Positions 1-7,895 are shown, counted from the first letter of the stretch. The stretch is 64,000 nucleotides of DNA from Yersinia massiliensis (GCF_003048255.1 NZ_CP028487.1:2046001-2110000); one strand, 5' to 3'. A program made the numbers and translations. The notes: generated from the letters alone by a model not told the origin.

Positions 1-285
1 AAAATTATTTAAAAATTCTCGAAATTCAGAAATCTGTTTTTGTGCCAGACCAACTTCTGTTGGAAGAGTGGACTCCTGAGAAGTACGGACACCATACAAG
101 CCGCCTTTATCAAGACAACCAATAACCTCCCGACTCCAACAGGCTGCTGATACTAAATCACTTTCCATAGCGGCCTTTTTGCGGACAAAAACTTTCACCG
201 TATCGAGCCGATACTCTAACCACGCTAAGAGTTCCTCAGCACTTAAATCAGCTGCGTAAATGTACGGTTCGCGCTCTGCACTCAT
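1..285 (-). CDS. hypothetical phage early (left-arm) protein, C-terminus cut by window edge
   Basis: An open frame starts with ATG at 285-283 and runs without a stop through 95 codons to position 1, so the gene continues outside the window. The start has a GGAG motif eight bases upstream. The visible part is acidic at the N-terminus, has a Leu/Glu-rich stretch, and shows no domain I recognise. It is the first gene of the leftward transcript divergent from the immunity region, and the candidate pL promoter (391-419) with two repressor operators lies just upstream. In lambdoid phages this arm carries early, recombination and integration genes. Real gene likely; function unknown. Confidence 0.6.
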   Translation of the reverse strand, partial: MSAEREPYIYAADLSAEELLAWLEYRLDTVKVFVRKKAAMESDLVSAACWSREVIGCLDKGGLYGVRTSQESTLPTEVGLAQKQISEFREFLNNF

Positions 286-390
286 GCTTGTTACTCCACA
301 CTGTTAACCCTGTTTAGCGAATCATCCGGTGTTTCTATGCCACCGGCAGCTACTACGTGGGCGTCCTGCCTGTTCGCTATTGATGAACTA

Positions 391-419
391 AATCTAATTT
401 AACTTAGATTTTGTGTCAA
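391..419 (-). promoter_or_regulatory. candidate leftward early promoter pL
   Basis: Read on the minus strand there is a perfect -35 TTGACA (419-414), a 17-base spacer and a -10 TAGATT (396-391). It would transcribe the left-arm gene starting at 285. One 14-bp operator overlaps its -10/spacer and another sits just upstream of the -35. Confidence 0.65.
394..407. promoter_or_regulatory. repressor operator OL-a (CTAA-N6-TTAG)
   Basis: The 14-bp sequence CTAATTTAACTTAG shares the CTAA...TTAG frame with three other sites around the repressor gene. It overlaps the -10 region of the proposed pL, so bound repressor would block polymerase. Confidence 0.65.
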
Positions 420-427
420 TGATAAAT

Positions 428-441
428 CTAATTAAACTTAG
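428..441. promoter_or_regulatory. repressor operator OL-b (CTAA-N6-TTAG)
   Basis: The 14-bp site CTAATTAAACTTAG lies nine bases upstream of the pL -35. Together with 394-407 it makes a two-operator array matching the pair on the right side of the repressor gene. Confidence 0.6.
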
Positions 442-480
442 TTTTTTAGGCACAAGACTCTGGAAAGAGTCGAATTTTAG

Positions 481-1113
481 TTAGAGTTCGTACTGTACGC
501 CGCGAACTACACCGATGATGGTGCAATTGCCATTGATTGGAATATTGCTATAGCGTGGGTTTAGCGGGACTAAAAATTTGTGCGGGCCATCAATTAATAG
601 TTTTTTGACTGTAGCTTCATTAGTTCCAGCTAGACGAGCAACGACTATTTTACCACTGGCAGCTTCTACCTCTGGATCTACGATAACGACTGCACCTTCA
701 GGAATACTTGGCAGCCCGTAGGGGTTAGTCATAGAGTCACCTTTCACTCGTAGGCCAAATGATGTAGGTGAAACCCTCAGCCCTGTATCCATCCATTCAT
801 CAACGTTTTCAAGAAGTTCAGCTGCAGCAGTCTCCGTAAAAGCACCAGCCTGAACCCAAGAGAGAATAGGGATTCTTCGGACATTAGATATTACTGGCTC
901 TGCACCGCCAAAATCTACACCATATAGAATATAACCCTCTGATGTATTGAAGAATTTAGCTAATTTTATCAGAGACTCGCCTTTAGGGACATTGAGGTCT
1001 TTTTCCCAATAACCAACGGAGACGTCAGACACACCACAGTAAACACCTAAGGCTTTCTGTGTTGTTTTTGATGCTGTTCTTAGCCGTTTAATTCGCTGCC
1101 CAACTGATTCCAT
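481..1113 (-). CDS. prophage CI-like repressor, XRE HTH plus S24 peptidase domain
   Basis: This 210-residue protein has a lambda-repressor-like helix-turn-helix at about residues 5-60 and a LexA/CI-type S24 domain at about 80-205. Ser127 (in KGDSMTN) and Lys170 (in ATVKKL) fit the catalytic dyad, and Ala89-Gly90 fits the autocleavage site, so it should be inactivated through RecA-stimulated self-cleavage during SOS. The start has AGGA upstream. It is transcribed leftward between two operator pairs (394-441 and 1138-1200), the usual layout of a lysogeny repressor. By family knowledge it maintains lysogeny by shutting pL and pR and probably autoregulates, since operator 1138-1151 lies just upstream of its own start. 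Confidence 0.93.
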   Translation of the reverse strand: MESVGQRIKRLRTASKTTQKALGVYCGVSDVSVGYWEKDLNVPKGESLIKLAKFFNTSEGYILYGVDFGGAEPVISNVRRIPILSWVQAGAFTETAAAELLENVDEWMDTGLRVSPTSFGLRVKGDSMTNPYGLPSIPEGAVVIVDPEVEAASGKIVVARLAGTNEATVKKLLIDGPHKFLVPLNPRYSNIPINGNCTIIGVVRGVQYEL

Positions 1114-1137
1114 GAACTTATCCTAATCAACATGAAG

Positions 1138-1151
1138 CTAAGTTATCTTAG
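1138..1151. promoter_or_regulatory. repressor operator OR-a (CTAA-N6-TTAG)
   Basis: CTAAGTTATCTTAG lies between the repressor start and the pR -35 element. It is the exact reverse complement of the site at 1187-1200. On the minus strand it covers a possible -10 (TAAGAT) for the repressor's own promoter. Confidence 0.7.
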
Positions 1152-1157
1152 TTTTAA

Positions 1158-1186
1158 TTGACCAAAGATAAATTTGATTTTAATAT
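1158..1186 (+). promoter_or_regulatory. candidate rightward early promoter pR
   Basis: TTGACC at 1158-1163, a 17-base spacer, and TAATAT at 1181-1186 form a good sigma-70 promoter pointing into the Cro-like gene and the early operon. Operator 1187-1200 begins directly after the -10, and operator 1138-1151 ends six bases before the -35. Confidence 0.65.
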
Positions 1187-1200
1187 CTAAGATAACTTAG
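1187..1200. promoter_or_regulatory. repressor operator OR-b (CTAA-N6-TTAG)
   Basis: CTAAGATAACTTAG begins directly after the pR -10 and covers the expected transcription start. It is the reverse complement of 1138-1151 and shares the CTAA...TTAG ends with both left-side sites. Confidence 0.7.
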
Positions 1201-1212
1201 ATGGAGGGTGCT

Positions 1213-1413
1213 ATGACTACTGATGAATTAGAGAACTATTTCGGCGATGCGAACCTCGTTGCTGAATTTTATGGAGTATCGCCTGAGGCCATTTATCAAT
1301 GGAGAAAACGGCCAGGGCGATTGATTCCTAAAGGCCGAGCAGCAGAAGCCGCGCTAAGAACAGATGGCGCTCTGAGGTTCAATCCCGCTCTCTATAAAAA
1401 CAATAGAGCTTAG
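1213..1413 (+). CDS. Cro-like phage DNA-binding protein
   Basis: A small 66-residue protein divergent from the repressor. The start at 1213 is preferred over an in-frame ATG at 1201 because GGAGGG lies five bases before it, while 1201 overlaps the operator and has no ribosome site. The N-terminal half fits a single helix-turn-helix (about residues 8-45, around FYGVSPEAIYQWRK). Position and size fit Cro, which opposes the repressor and favours lytic growth. Whether it binds the same CTAA-N6-TTAG operators is inference. It heads the rightward early transcript. Confidence 0.75.
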   Translation: MTTDELENYFGDANLVAEFYGVSPEAIYQWRKRPGRLIPKGRAAEAALRTDGALRFNPALYKNNRA

Positions 1414-1450
1414 TAAGTCCAAATAAAACCACCAAAGAGGAAGAAACATT

Positions 1451-1978
1451 GTGGATAACAAAGACTTTCCAACTCAGCCGGATATCAGTGACGCAATACA
1501 TCAGCTGATCACTCAAACGGCTGGCAAGTATGACGCGATGGCAAGACAGCTTTGTCCGCTGACTGGTACCGAGAATGCATTACGTAATCGGGTGCGCCAG
1601 CTTGCAGGGCAGGTGGTGCCATTTGGGATGGCGGTAGAGATGGAATCAATCTCTGGACGTTCCGATATTACCGAAGCTATGTGCAAGCGTGCTGGTGGTG
1701 TTTTTGTGAAACTGCCGGAGGTTAATGACATTGGCAACGATGAGCTGCTTATCAAATTTAACGATCTGCTGGTGGCTTTGGGTGATTTTGGTCGTGCTCA
1801 CAATGAGTTTACGGCTGATGGAATTTTAGATCGCGATGAGACTAAGCGGCTAAAAGCAAAGGGGTATATAGCGCAGTCAATTATTGCAGAGATTATTGCG
1901 ATATCGGTGATGTTATGGGGTGACGCCCCAGTGTGCGGCACTGAGGCGTCGGGTGCATTAACTAAACGTGTGGAGTAA
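1451..1978 (+). CDS. phage regulatory protein, CII (CP76) family
   Basis: This 175-residue protein starts with GTG behind an AAGAGGAAG ribosome site. From its opening (about residues 10-50, DISDAIHQLI... AMARQL) and its helical character I recognise the enterobacterial phage CII regulatory family (Pfam Phage_CP76), which acts at the establishment of lysogeny. It is the second gene of the pR transcript, the place of cII in lambdoid phages. It is not homologous to lambda CII itself; the family name is functional. Direct evidence for activation of the repressor promoter is not visible. Confidence 0.75.
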   Translation: MDNKDFPTQPDISDAIHQLITQTAGKYDAMARQLCPLTGTENALRNRVRQLAGQVVPFGMAVEMESISGRSDITEAMCKRAGGVFVKLPEVNDIGNDELLIKFNDLLVALGDFGRAHNEFTADGILDRDETKRLKAKGYIAQSIIAEIIAISVMLWGDAPVCGTEASGALTKRVE

Positions 1979-1985
1979 TTAACGC

Positions 1986-2147
1986 ATGAACATTGTAGCG
2001 GCTAAACGTTCTATTCCGCAACTGCGTTGCGTTTGTGTCAGTCCGTTCCGGTATGAACGAATGATAAAGGGCCGGTGGGTAACGTGCAACCACAGCAGAA
2101 CACAGGGAATTGTGGGTGTAGTTCGCCGCAAGTGGGGTTGTGTATGA
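1986..2147 (+). CDS. small hypothetical phage early protein (53 aa)
   Basis: A short frame from ATG 1986 to TGA 2145-2147, preceded by GGAG ten bases upstream and overlapping the next start by ATGA. The product is basic (many Arg/Lys), has three Cys and several Trp, and no domain I can name with confidence. Placement between a CII-type regulator and DUF4222 matches the many small early genes of such phages. A Fil-like (phage 186 filamentation) relation is possible but not supported by anything I can check. Coding status rests on spacing, ribosome site and translational coupling. Confidence 0.5.
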   Translation: MNIVAAKRSIPQLRCVCVSPFRYERMIKGRWVTCNHSRTQGIVGVVRRKWGCV

Positions 2148-2341
2148 CTAATCTCGGCTCAACTACAACAAACCCCATTCAATTGTTTGATCGGTACTAC
2201 AACGATAAGCGCGGTATTCGCGTTCACGTTATTGGTTACGACAGCACTACCGGTGAGGTCATTTTTCGGCGTGATGACTATGAACATAATTGTTCAATAC
2301 CCATCAGGCGGTTTAGAAAAGAATATAAGGCGGTTGTATGA
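2144..2341 (+). CDS. DUF4222 family phage protein
   Basis: A 65-residue protein beginning at ATG 2144, which overlaps the previous stop as ATGA and ends in the same way on the next gene. A longer in-frame start at 2075 would overlap the upstream gene by more than 70 bases and is less likely. The segment GIRVHVIGYDSTTGEVIFRR followed by a Tyr-Glu-His pattern is characteristic of DUF4222, a small phage family of unknown role found just before replication genes. Function unknown. Confidence 0.7.
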   Translation: MTNLGSTTTNPIQLFDRYYNDKRGIRVHVIGYDSTTGEVIFRRDDYEHNCSIPIRRFRKEYKAVV

Positions 2342-3351
2342 GCGTAAAGCTATCCAGTTATGTATGGGACGGCTGTGCGGCTGCAGGTATGAAAATATCG
2401 AAAGTGGCAATCATGGCTCGTCTTGCCGACTTCTCTAATGATGAGGGTGTTTGCTGGCCATCAGTAACGACGATTTCCCGTCAGATAGGGGCAGGCGAGA
2501 GCACTGTTCGGACTGCATTGGCAGAGCTGGAAACAGATGGTTGGCTGAGCAGGAAGCAGCGCCGCGCTGGTAACAGGAACGCCAGCAATGTTTATCAGCT
2601 GAATGTTGCCAAACTCAAGGCCGCCGCTCATGCGTCAGAATCTGACGCCTCAAATTCTGATGGGTCAAAATCTGATGGCTCAAAATTCGACTGGTCAGAA
2701 TCTGGCAAGAATGGCACTTTTGACCCGCCAGAATCTGGGGGCGATCCGTCAGTAAATTCAAAACAAGATCCGTCAAATACAAAGACTATTGGTCAGTCGC
2801 CTACGGCAACCGACCCACAGCCAGTTGATTCTTTAAAAATCGATTATTCAGCAGTGCTGGAGGCTTACCACGCAACGCTGCCAGAAATGCCGGGAGTGCT
2901 GGATATGACGAAAGACCGTCAAACAAAGCTCCGTGCTCTCTGGAAAAAATACGATCTCAATCTGGAGAAATGGTCTGCCTATCTGCGTTACATCTCAAAG
3001 AAATGCCGTTGGATGTTGGAGGACCGTCCTGACACATCATCGGGTAAGACGTGGCGTCGCAAGAACTTTGATTATCTGATCACTGAAAAATGCTATTTGG
3101 CCGTCAAAGAAGTGCGGGCAGACGACCTGCCAAAAGTGCCGAAGATGGACACAGTGACCAGACAAGAGGCGTTTGGCCGCCTGATATTACGCCACGGCAA
3201 GGCACAAAACACCGTAGAGAAAACAGCACTTTCCATGGCAGGCGGTCTTGGTCGTATGAATGAAACCTCCGCACGAATTGAATGGAACGGTATCTGGGCC
3301 AAGGCACTTGATCAGGTCAGTGAGAACGAACTTCGGAGGCTTGCATCATGA
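2338..3351 (+). CDS. phage replication protein with N-terminal winged-HTH (HTH_36)
   Basis: This 337-residue protein has a winged helix-turn-helix at about residues 15-85 (VCWPSVTTISRQIGAGESTVRTAL pattern, split here as an HTH_36-type domain). A low-complexity linker follows at about 100-145 with repeated Ser-Asp-Gly/Ala units (SDASNSDGSKSDGSK). The C-terminal domain (about 180-290) is of the kind seen in phage O-like replication initiators. It probably recruits host replication proteins to a phage origin, as lambda O does; the Ser/Asp repeat region of the gene (about 2635-2710) could be origin-like, but I see no clear iterons. It overlaps both neighbours by ATGA. Confidence 0.75.
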   Translation: MSVKLSSYVWDGCAAAGMKISKVAIMARLADFSNDEGVCWPSVTTISRQIGAGESTVRTALAELETDGWLSRKQRRAGNRNASNVYQLNVAKLKAAAHASESDASNSDGSKSDGSKFDWSESGKNGTFDPPESGGDPSVNSKQDPSNTKTIGQSPTATDPQPVDSLKIDYSAVLEAYHATLPEMPGVLDMTKDRQTKLRALWKKYDLNLEKWSAYLRYISKKCRWMLEDRPDTSSGKTWRRKNFDYLITEKCYLAVKEVRADDLPKVPKMDTVTRQEAFGRLILRHGKAQNTVEKTALSMAGGLGRMNETSARIEWNGIWAKALDQVSENELRRLAS

Positions 3352-4910
3352 CAACTCAAGTAGTTAGTTTCTCTGGTGGTCGCACCTCTGCTTATTTGGT
3401 TCACCTAATGGAGCAACGGCGGGCTGCTGGCGAAGATGTGCGTTATATCTTCATGGATACTGGTGCCGAGCATCCTAAAACCTATGATTTTATCCGCAAT
3501 ATTGTTTGCCACTGGAAAATTGACCTGATCTGCCTGCGCGTGGACGTTAACCCTGAACTGGGAAAGGGCAACAGCTACAAAGTGATTAGCGTCGATGATA
3601 TTGGTCCAGATTTACAGCCTTGGCGCGATGCCTGTGCAAAATATGGCACACCCTATGTGCATGGCGCATTTTGCACTCGCACAATGAAAATCGAACCTTT
3701 TGATCGCTATTGCAAAGACCATTTTCCTGAGTATGAAAAGTGGATCGGTATTCGTGCTGATGAGAAAAAACGGCTAACCCCGCATGATGGCGTTCATTAC
3801 CTTGCTGATATCAGTGACTTCGAAAAGCAAGATGTCTTGGATTGGTGGAAAGAGCAGCCTTTCGATCTGGATTTGCCGGAGCATCTCGGTAACTGCGTTC
3901 TTTGTGTGAAAAAAGGAATTAACAAAATTGCTTTAGCTACCCGCGATGAGCCAGAGCATACGGCAAAATTCTTGGAGGTGATCACCAGTGATGATGTGCG
4001 GGTTGTAGAACGCAGGCAGCAAGAAAATAAAATCATGTACCGGGGAAATAATTCGCTCGAGTCAGTCATTGCAATGTTTGCTGAACATAGTCGTGATGAC
4101 ATAGCGGCAACTATCCGTGGTGGTGGCGGGTATGAATCAGGCTCATGCACTGAATCCTGTGAGGCATTCTCTTGTGAGCTGAGTGGTGAGTTGGAAGAGG
4201 ATATTCCGCAGATCTCAGAATATGTTCAATCTTTGAATGCACTAAAAGCTATGCCTGAACATTTCTTAAAACAGGTTGGCGATCAGTGGCGTACTCCTGA
4301 TGCGTTATTTTGGGGTATTAACCAGATGTTTGGCCCATTAGTTCTGGACCTGTTCACTGATGGTGAAAATAGTAAATGCTCTGACTATTACACGGCAGAA
4401 GATAACGCGCTGGTACAAAACTGGGCTGAGCGAGTGAAAGAGCTTAAAGGCGCTGCGTTCGGCAACCCGCCATACTCTCGCGCCAAACAGCATGAAGGTG
4501 AATACATCACTGGTATGACACACATCATGCAGCACACAGCGGAAATGCGTGAGGCCGGTGGTCGTTACGTTTTCCTGATCAAAGTCGCCACGTCAGAGAG
4601 TTGGTGGCCAGAGCAAGCCGATCATATAGCGTTCATTCGTGGACGTGTGGGTTTCGACCTCCCTCACTGGTTTATTCCGGCAGATGATAAGCAGGTACCG
4701 AGCGGTGCATTTTTCGCGGGTGCTATAGCGATATTTGATAAGTCATGGCGTGGGCCAGCAACGAGTTATGTCCCGCTGGATCAGCTTATGACTACCGGAG
4801 AGGCATTCTTAGCGCAGACCCGCAGAGAGGCGGAACGTCTGGCACCACAAATCCAACCACAAAATATTCCTGAAATTATTCCAGCGCTAAACAGTGAGGT
4901 GACAGCATGA
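3348..4910 (+). CDS. fusion protein: PAPS-reductase/PP-loop domain plus phage Dam (N6-adenine) methyltransferase
   Basis: A 520-residue protein with two domains. Residues about 4-280 form a PP-loop ATP-pyrophosphatase of the PAPS reductase family: SFSGGRTS at 7-14, a Cys pair at 183/186 and a cysteine cluster at 266/271/276. Residues about 295-480 match the phage Dam family (DNA N6-adenine methyltransferase): a WRTP motif at 314-317 and NPPY at 373-376, the catalytic motif of amino-methyltransferases. The C-terminal part should methylate adenine in phage or host DNA. The N-terminal part may activate a substrate with ATP, as in sulfur or nucleotide modification, but its substrate is unknown. 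It overlaps the antirepressor gene by ATGA. Confidence 0.85.
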   Translation: MTTQVVSFSGGRTSAYLVHLMEQRRAAGEDVRYIFMDTGAEHPKTYDFIRNIVCHWKIDLICLRVDVNPELGKGNSYKVISVDDIGPDLQPWRDACAKYGTPYVHGAFCTRTMKIEPFDRYCKDHFPEYEKWIGIRADEKKRLTPHDGVHYLADISDFEKQDVLDWWKEQPFDLDLPEHLGNCVLCVKKGINKIALATRDEPEHTAKFLEVITSDDVRVVERRQQENKIMYRGNNSLESVIAMFAEHSRDDIAATIRGGGGYESGSCTESCEAFSCELSGELEEDIPQISEYVQSLNALKAMPEHFLKQVGDQWRTPDALFWGINQMFGPLVLDLFTDGENSKCSDYYTAEDNALVQNWAERVKELKGAAFGNPPYSRAKQHEGEYITGMTHIMQHTAEMREAGGRYVFLIKVATSESWWPEQADHIAFIRGRVGFDLPHWFIPADDKQVPSGAFFAGAIAIFDKSWRGPATSYVPLDQLMTTGEAFLAQTRREAERLAPQIQPQNIPEIIPALNSEVTA

Positions 4911-5578
4911 CACTATCCCATTCTGTTGTGACTATGAGCAGTCGTGAAATTGCCGTGTTGGTGAACAGTAAACATGGTGATGTGAAGCGCTCTGCAGAGC
5001 GTTTATGCGCTGGCGGTATTTTAACCGCGCCGTTGGCGCAGTTCGATTTTGAGCATAACGGTAATCAGTATTTCGAGTATTGTTTCAATAAGCGTGATTC
5101 TCTTGTATTGGTCGCTCGGCTCTCACCTGAATTTACCGCTGCAGTGGTTGACCGCTGGCAAGAGCTGGAACAGAACTTGATCCCCCAAACCTTGCCAGAG
5201 GCATTACGTCTGGCGGCTAATTTGGCAGAGGAAAAACAGCAACTTGAAAATCAGCTTTCTATAGCAGCGCCAAAGGTCGAATTTGTCGATCGCTATGTTA
5301 AAGCCAATGGCTCTATGACGTTCAGGCAGGTAGCCAAGCTATTTAATGCCAAGGAGCATGAATTCACCTGTTTTCTGCTAGATCATCAGGTCATGTACCG
5401 TTTGAATGGTGCATTAACACCTCGCCAGCATCATAGCGACTTAGGGCGATTTGAGGTTAAGACCGGTACTAATACCATTAATAATCATGCATTCGCCCAA
5501 TCCCGTTTTACACCGAAGGGCGTTAAATGGGTTGGGGGCCTATGGGCTGAGTATCTGGCTAAGAAAGGTGCTGCATGA
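4907..5578 (+). CDS. phage antirepressor: Rha-type N-terminus with KilAC/ANT C-terminal domain
   Basis: This 223-residue protein begins with a Rha-like domain (about residues 8-90, MSSREIAVLVNSKHGDVKRS) and ends with a KilAC antirepressor domain (about 110-215). The motif around MTFRQVAKLFNAKEHEF and the terminal FTPKGVKWVGGLWAEYLAKK region are typical. Proteins of this type interfere with repressor or with incoming phage, and such domains are shuffled among phages. ATGA overlaps on both sides place it in the early operon. A predicted coiled segment at about 85-105 may link the domains. Confidence 0.8.
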   Translation: MTLSHSVVTMSSREIAVLVNSKHGDVKRSAERLCAGGILTAPLAQFDFEHNGNQYFEYCFNKRDSLVLVARLSPEFTAAVVDRWQELEQNLIPQTLPEALRLAANLAEEKQQLENQLSIAAPKVEFVDRYVKANGSMTFRQVAKLFNAKEHEFTCFLLDHQVMYRLNGALTPRQHHSDLGRFEVKTGTNTINNHAFAQSRFTPKGVKWVGGLWAEYLAKKGAA

Positions 5579-6576
5579 GGGCATTATTAACCCCATTTAT
5601 CCAGCAAGAACTTGGTGTTGTGATACTAAAGCCGGGCGCTGAACTGTTGCCATATTTATCTAGTCGCTTGCTGGTGGCCACTGAGCCGGAGGAATTTAAA
5701 TCACTTCCATCCGGTCGGCTACCAGCAACTGATCAACAACTGGCTAATGATCCGCGCTTATTGCCATTCTTTGAACAGGAACGAGTTATCAATGCTGCTG
5801 GTGGGCCTCGAGTGCTGGAAGCATGGGTTAAGCAATTGAAAGAGTGCCAATGGCATGATCCGGATGATTCCCACGTTCAAAATCTCACGACATTACGCTA
5901 TGGTCAGCGTTCTATTCGTCTGTGTTGGCATCATGATAATAAGCTGAGAGAGCACACACTTCCCCGATTAGAGCAACTAGCAACAACCAATCTCATCACT
6001 TGGATAATCTCGACCGTATGCAGTCATTTTCGGCTTCCGGAGGGCCACCAGCTCAACATGCCGGAGCTGTGTTGGTGGGCTGTTGTTAACGAGGTTTCCG
6101 ATCTGCTCCCCGATTCAATTGCTCGAGCAAGTTTGCGGATGCTACCAGCAGTGGTGAAGTCAGGGCCAACGAAGGAGAGTGATATCACTTGGACGCCAAA
6201 CCCGACACAAATCATTGAAACCAAGGTGGAACAGGTTAAGAAAGTGCTGGCGCTGAAAATTGATGATGAGCCACCAGCCAGCTTTATGCGCATCCCGAAG
6301 CGGTACCGATGGGAAAGCGCCAAGTGGCTTAAGTGGGTTAAATCCCAGCAATGCTGTGGTTGTGGTAACTCTGCTGACGACCCTCACCACATCATAGGGC
6401 ACGGGCAGGGCGGCATGGGGACCAAGGCCCACGACCTTTTCACTATTCCTCTTTGCCGTGGCTGCCATGATGCACTGCATGCTGATATGCGAGCGTGGGA
6501 AGCGGAGCACGGAAGCCAAATTGAGCTGTGGTTCCATTTTATGGACCGGTCCATTTCGAACGGGGCAATGGCCTAA
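5575..6576 (+). CDS. DUF968 phage protein, putative HNH-like nuclease
   Basis: This 333-residue protein has a C-terminal module (about residues 255-320) that I recognise as DUF968. It has paired cysteines (CCGCG), DDPHHIIGHGQGGMGTKAHD and a second Cys/His set (CRGCHDALH). The metal-binding and His-rich layout resembles YbcO/Ref-type HNH nucleases, so DNA cleavage in recombination is plausible but not shown here. The N-terminal about 240 residues match no domain I can name. It lies just before Q, where lambdoid phages carry NinB-NinG/Rus recombination genes. Confidence 0.75.
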   Translation: MRALLTPFIQQELGVVILKPGAELLPYLSSRLLVATEPEEFKSLPSGRLPATDQQLANDPRLLPFFEQERVINAAGGPRVLEAWVKQLKECQWHDPDDSHVQNLTTLRYGQRSIRLCWHHDNKLREHTLPRLEQLATTNLITWIISTVCSHFRLPEGHQLNMPELCWWAVVNEVSDLLPDSIARASLRMLPAVVKSGPTKESDITWTPNPTQIIETKVEQVKKVLALKIDDEPPASFMRIPKRYRWESAKWLKWVKSQQCCGCGNSADDPHHIIGHGQGGMGTKAHDLFTIPLCRGCHDALHADMRAWEAEHGSQIELWFHFMDRSISNGAMA

Positions 6577-6601
6577 TGGTCAACATGTGTGGAGTAAAAC
6601 A

Positions 6602-7264
6602 ATGAACCAGCAATATCTTCAGTATGTTAGAGGTGCATTGTCGATAGCTCTTGCTGATATATGCGGAAGCAGCAAGGGACAGTTGGCGGCGTTTGAGGGT
6701 GCGGCACTAGCCAGAACAACACGACTTAAGCGCCAGAGGGTTAGAAATGTTGAGGTTGGAGGGCGTAGAGTTTGCCAAGAAACTGAGCCGATGCACTGCA
6801 CAGAAACCCGATCACGTAAAAGCCAGATTATCCCGTTAGATCCACTTACGTACTGCACAAGTGCATGGCGTAGAGCGATATTCAAGCTAGAGCCACATCA
6901 GGCTGCATGGATTCGTTATTGCTACTCCTTCGATCTGACATTCGATTATCAAGTAGAAATATGTCGCTTTATATGGAATGAATATCAATCGCAACTAGAG
7001 AAGAAGCCAATAACAGCGAAAGTACGGCGCAGAGTGGAAAGCCTCGTTTGGTTAGCCGTGCAGCAGACAGCCGGTATAGGCCACTTGTTACATAGAGAAG
7101 AGTATTCATATTCAGAGCTGGCGGGGTTGGTGGGGGTCCAGCGCAATAATTGGACGATGCACTATGCGCCTCATTGGGAGTCGCTATTGAGGCTGGTCGA
7201 AAGTTTAGATAGTGATTCCCTTAACTGTGTTGCACTCATAAAGCGGGAAGATAGAAACATTTAG
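6602..7264 (+). CDS. phage late antitermination protein Q
   Basis: A 220-residue protein starting at ATG 6602. The longer in-frame reading from 6458 lies inside the DUF968 gene and was rejected. Size, basic N-terminal half, the segment around WLAVQQTAGIGHLLHREEYSYSE (seen in part) and position at the end of the early operon fit the Q antiterminators of lambdoid prophages. Q loads on RNA polymerase at the late promoter and lets it read through terminators into the lysis and morphogenesis genes. The candidate pR' and a terminator follow within 100 bases, as expected for a Q target. Confidence 0.75.
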   Translation: MNQQYLQYVRGALSIALADICGSSKGQLAAFEGAALARTTRLKRQRVRNVEVGGRRVCQETEPMHCTETRSRKSQIIPLDPLTYCTSAWRRAIFKLEPHQAAWIRYCYSFDLTFDYQVEICRFIWNEYQSQLEKKPITAKVRRRVESLVWLAVQQTAGIGHLLHREEYSYSELAGLVGVQRNNWTMHYAPHWESLLRLVESLDSDSLNCVALIKREDRNI

Positions 7265-7275
7265 CGACATGATAC

Positions 7276-7304
7276 TTGCAAAAATGAACAAAGTAGGCCA
7301 TATT
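7276..7304 (+). promoter_or_regulatory. candidate late promoter pR'
   Basis: TTGCAA (7276-7281), 17 bases, CATATT (7299-7304), immediately downstream of Q and 40 bases before a strong terminator hairpin. This matches the lambda pR'-tR' arrangement. The match to consensus is moderate. Confidence 0.35.
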
Positions 7305-7344
7305 TAAAGCATATTTGATATATTGCCACTAATTTAATTCATAA

Positions 7345-7368
7345 CCTCGCTTCGGCGGGGTTTTGTCG
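7345..7368 (+). terminator. terminator after Q (tR'-like)
   Basis: A CCTCGC-TTCG-GCGGGG type hairpin is followed by TTTT. It would stop transcription from pR' in the absence of Q. Confidence 0.7.
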
Positions 7369-7410
7369 TTTTTAGAGTGTCATAATATCGAAAATGAAGC
7401 TGAGTATATC

Positions 7411-7644
7411 TCACTGTCGTGAAGTAACAGCTGAGAAAGAATGGAAAATATTTAAGTCATTTGAATCATGCGGTCCTGAATTTAGACGTTCACTTATCAT
7501 TCTTATTATCTTCTTAAAATAACAACGGACTCCTGATTTTTGCATAATTAACTCGAGATGTTCCATGCTTACTACATGAGTAGTGAAGACAGCCAAAACT
7601 ATAGAAGCACTGAGAGTAATTAAAATAATTAATGGTTTTTTCAT
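7411..7644 (-). CDS. hypothetical small protein with N-terminal membrane segment
   Basis: A minus-strand frame inside the lambdoid late leader. From ATG 7644 it encodes 77 residues with a Lys-Lys start and a hydrophobic helix (about residues 5-22), followed by a basic tail; an upstream in-frame ATG at 7770 would add a second hydrophobic stretch. The region is AT-rich compared with the flanking phage genes, and the ribosome site is weak. I do not recognise it. It may be a moron transcribed opposite to the late operon, or not a gene. Confidence 0.35.
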   Translation of the reverse strand: MKKPLIILITLSASIVLAVFTTHVVSMEHLELIMQKSGVRCYFKKIIRMISERLNSGPHDSNDLNIFHSFSAVTSRQ

Positions 7645-7895
7645 TCGCAGTCCATTTTTTGAACAAGAGTATACATATAACAATAGATACGAATATAAGT
7701 AACAAAGTTCAATCACTATTACTTTTTGTTGGTTGACGATTGTATGATATTTACACTTAAGTATTCGCATGGGTACTGAAATAACCTGAATCTTTCCATT
7801 CTTCGAGGTCTGGATTAGGCAGTATCCAGCCTAATGTGCTAATCCGTTATCAATTTCACTATTCGTTATGAAATCATCACGGACAACCATTTTAC

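Noticed and set aside
2187..2438. 83-codon frame overlapping the DUF4222 and replication genes
   Set aside because: Out-of-phase shadow of two better supported, ATGA-coupled genes.
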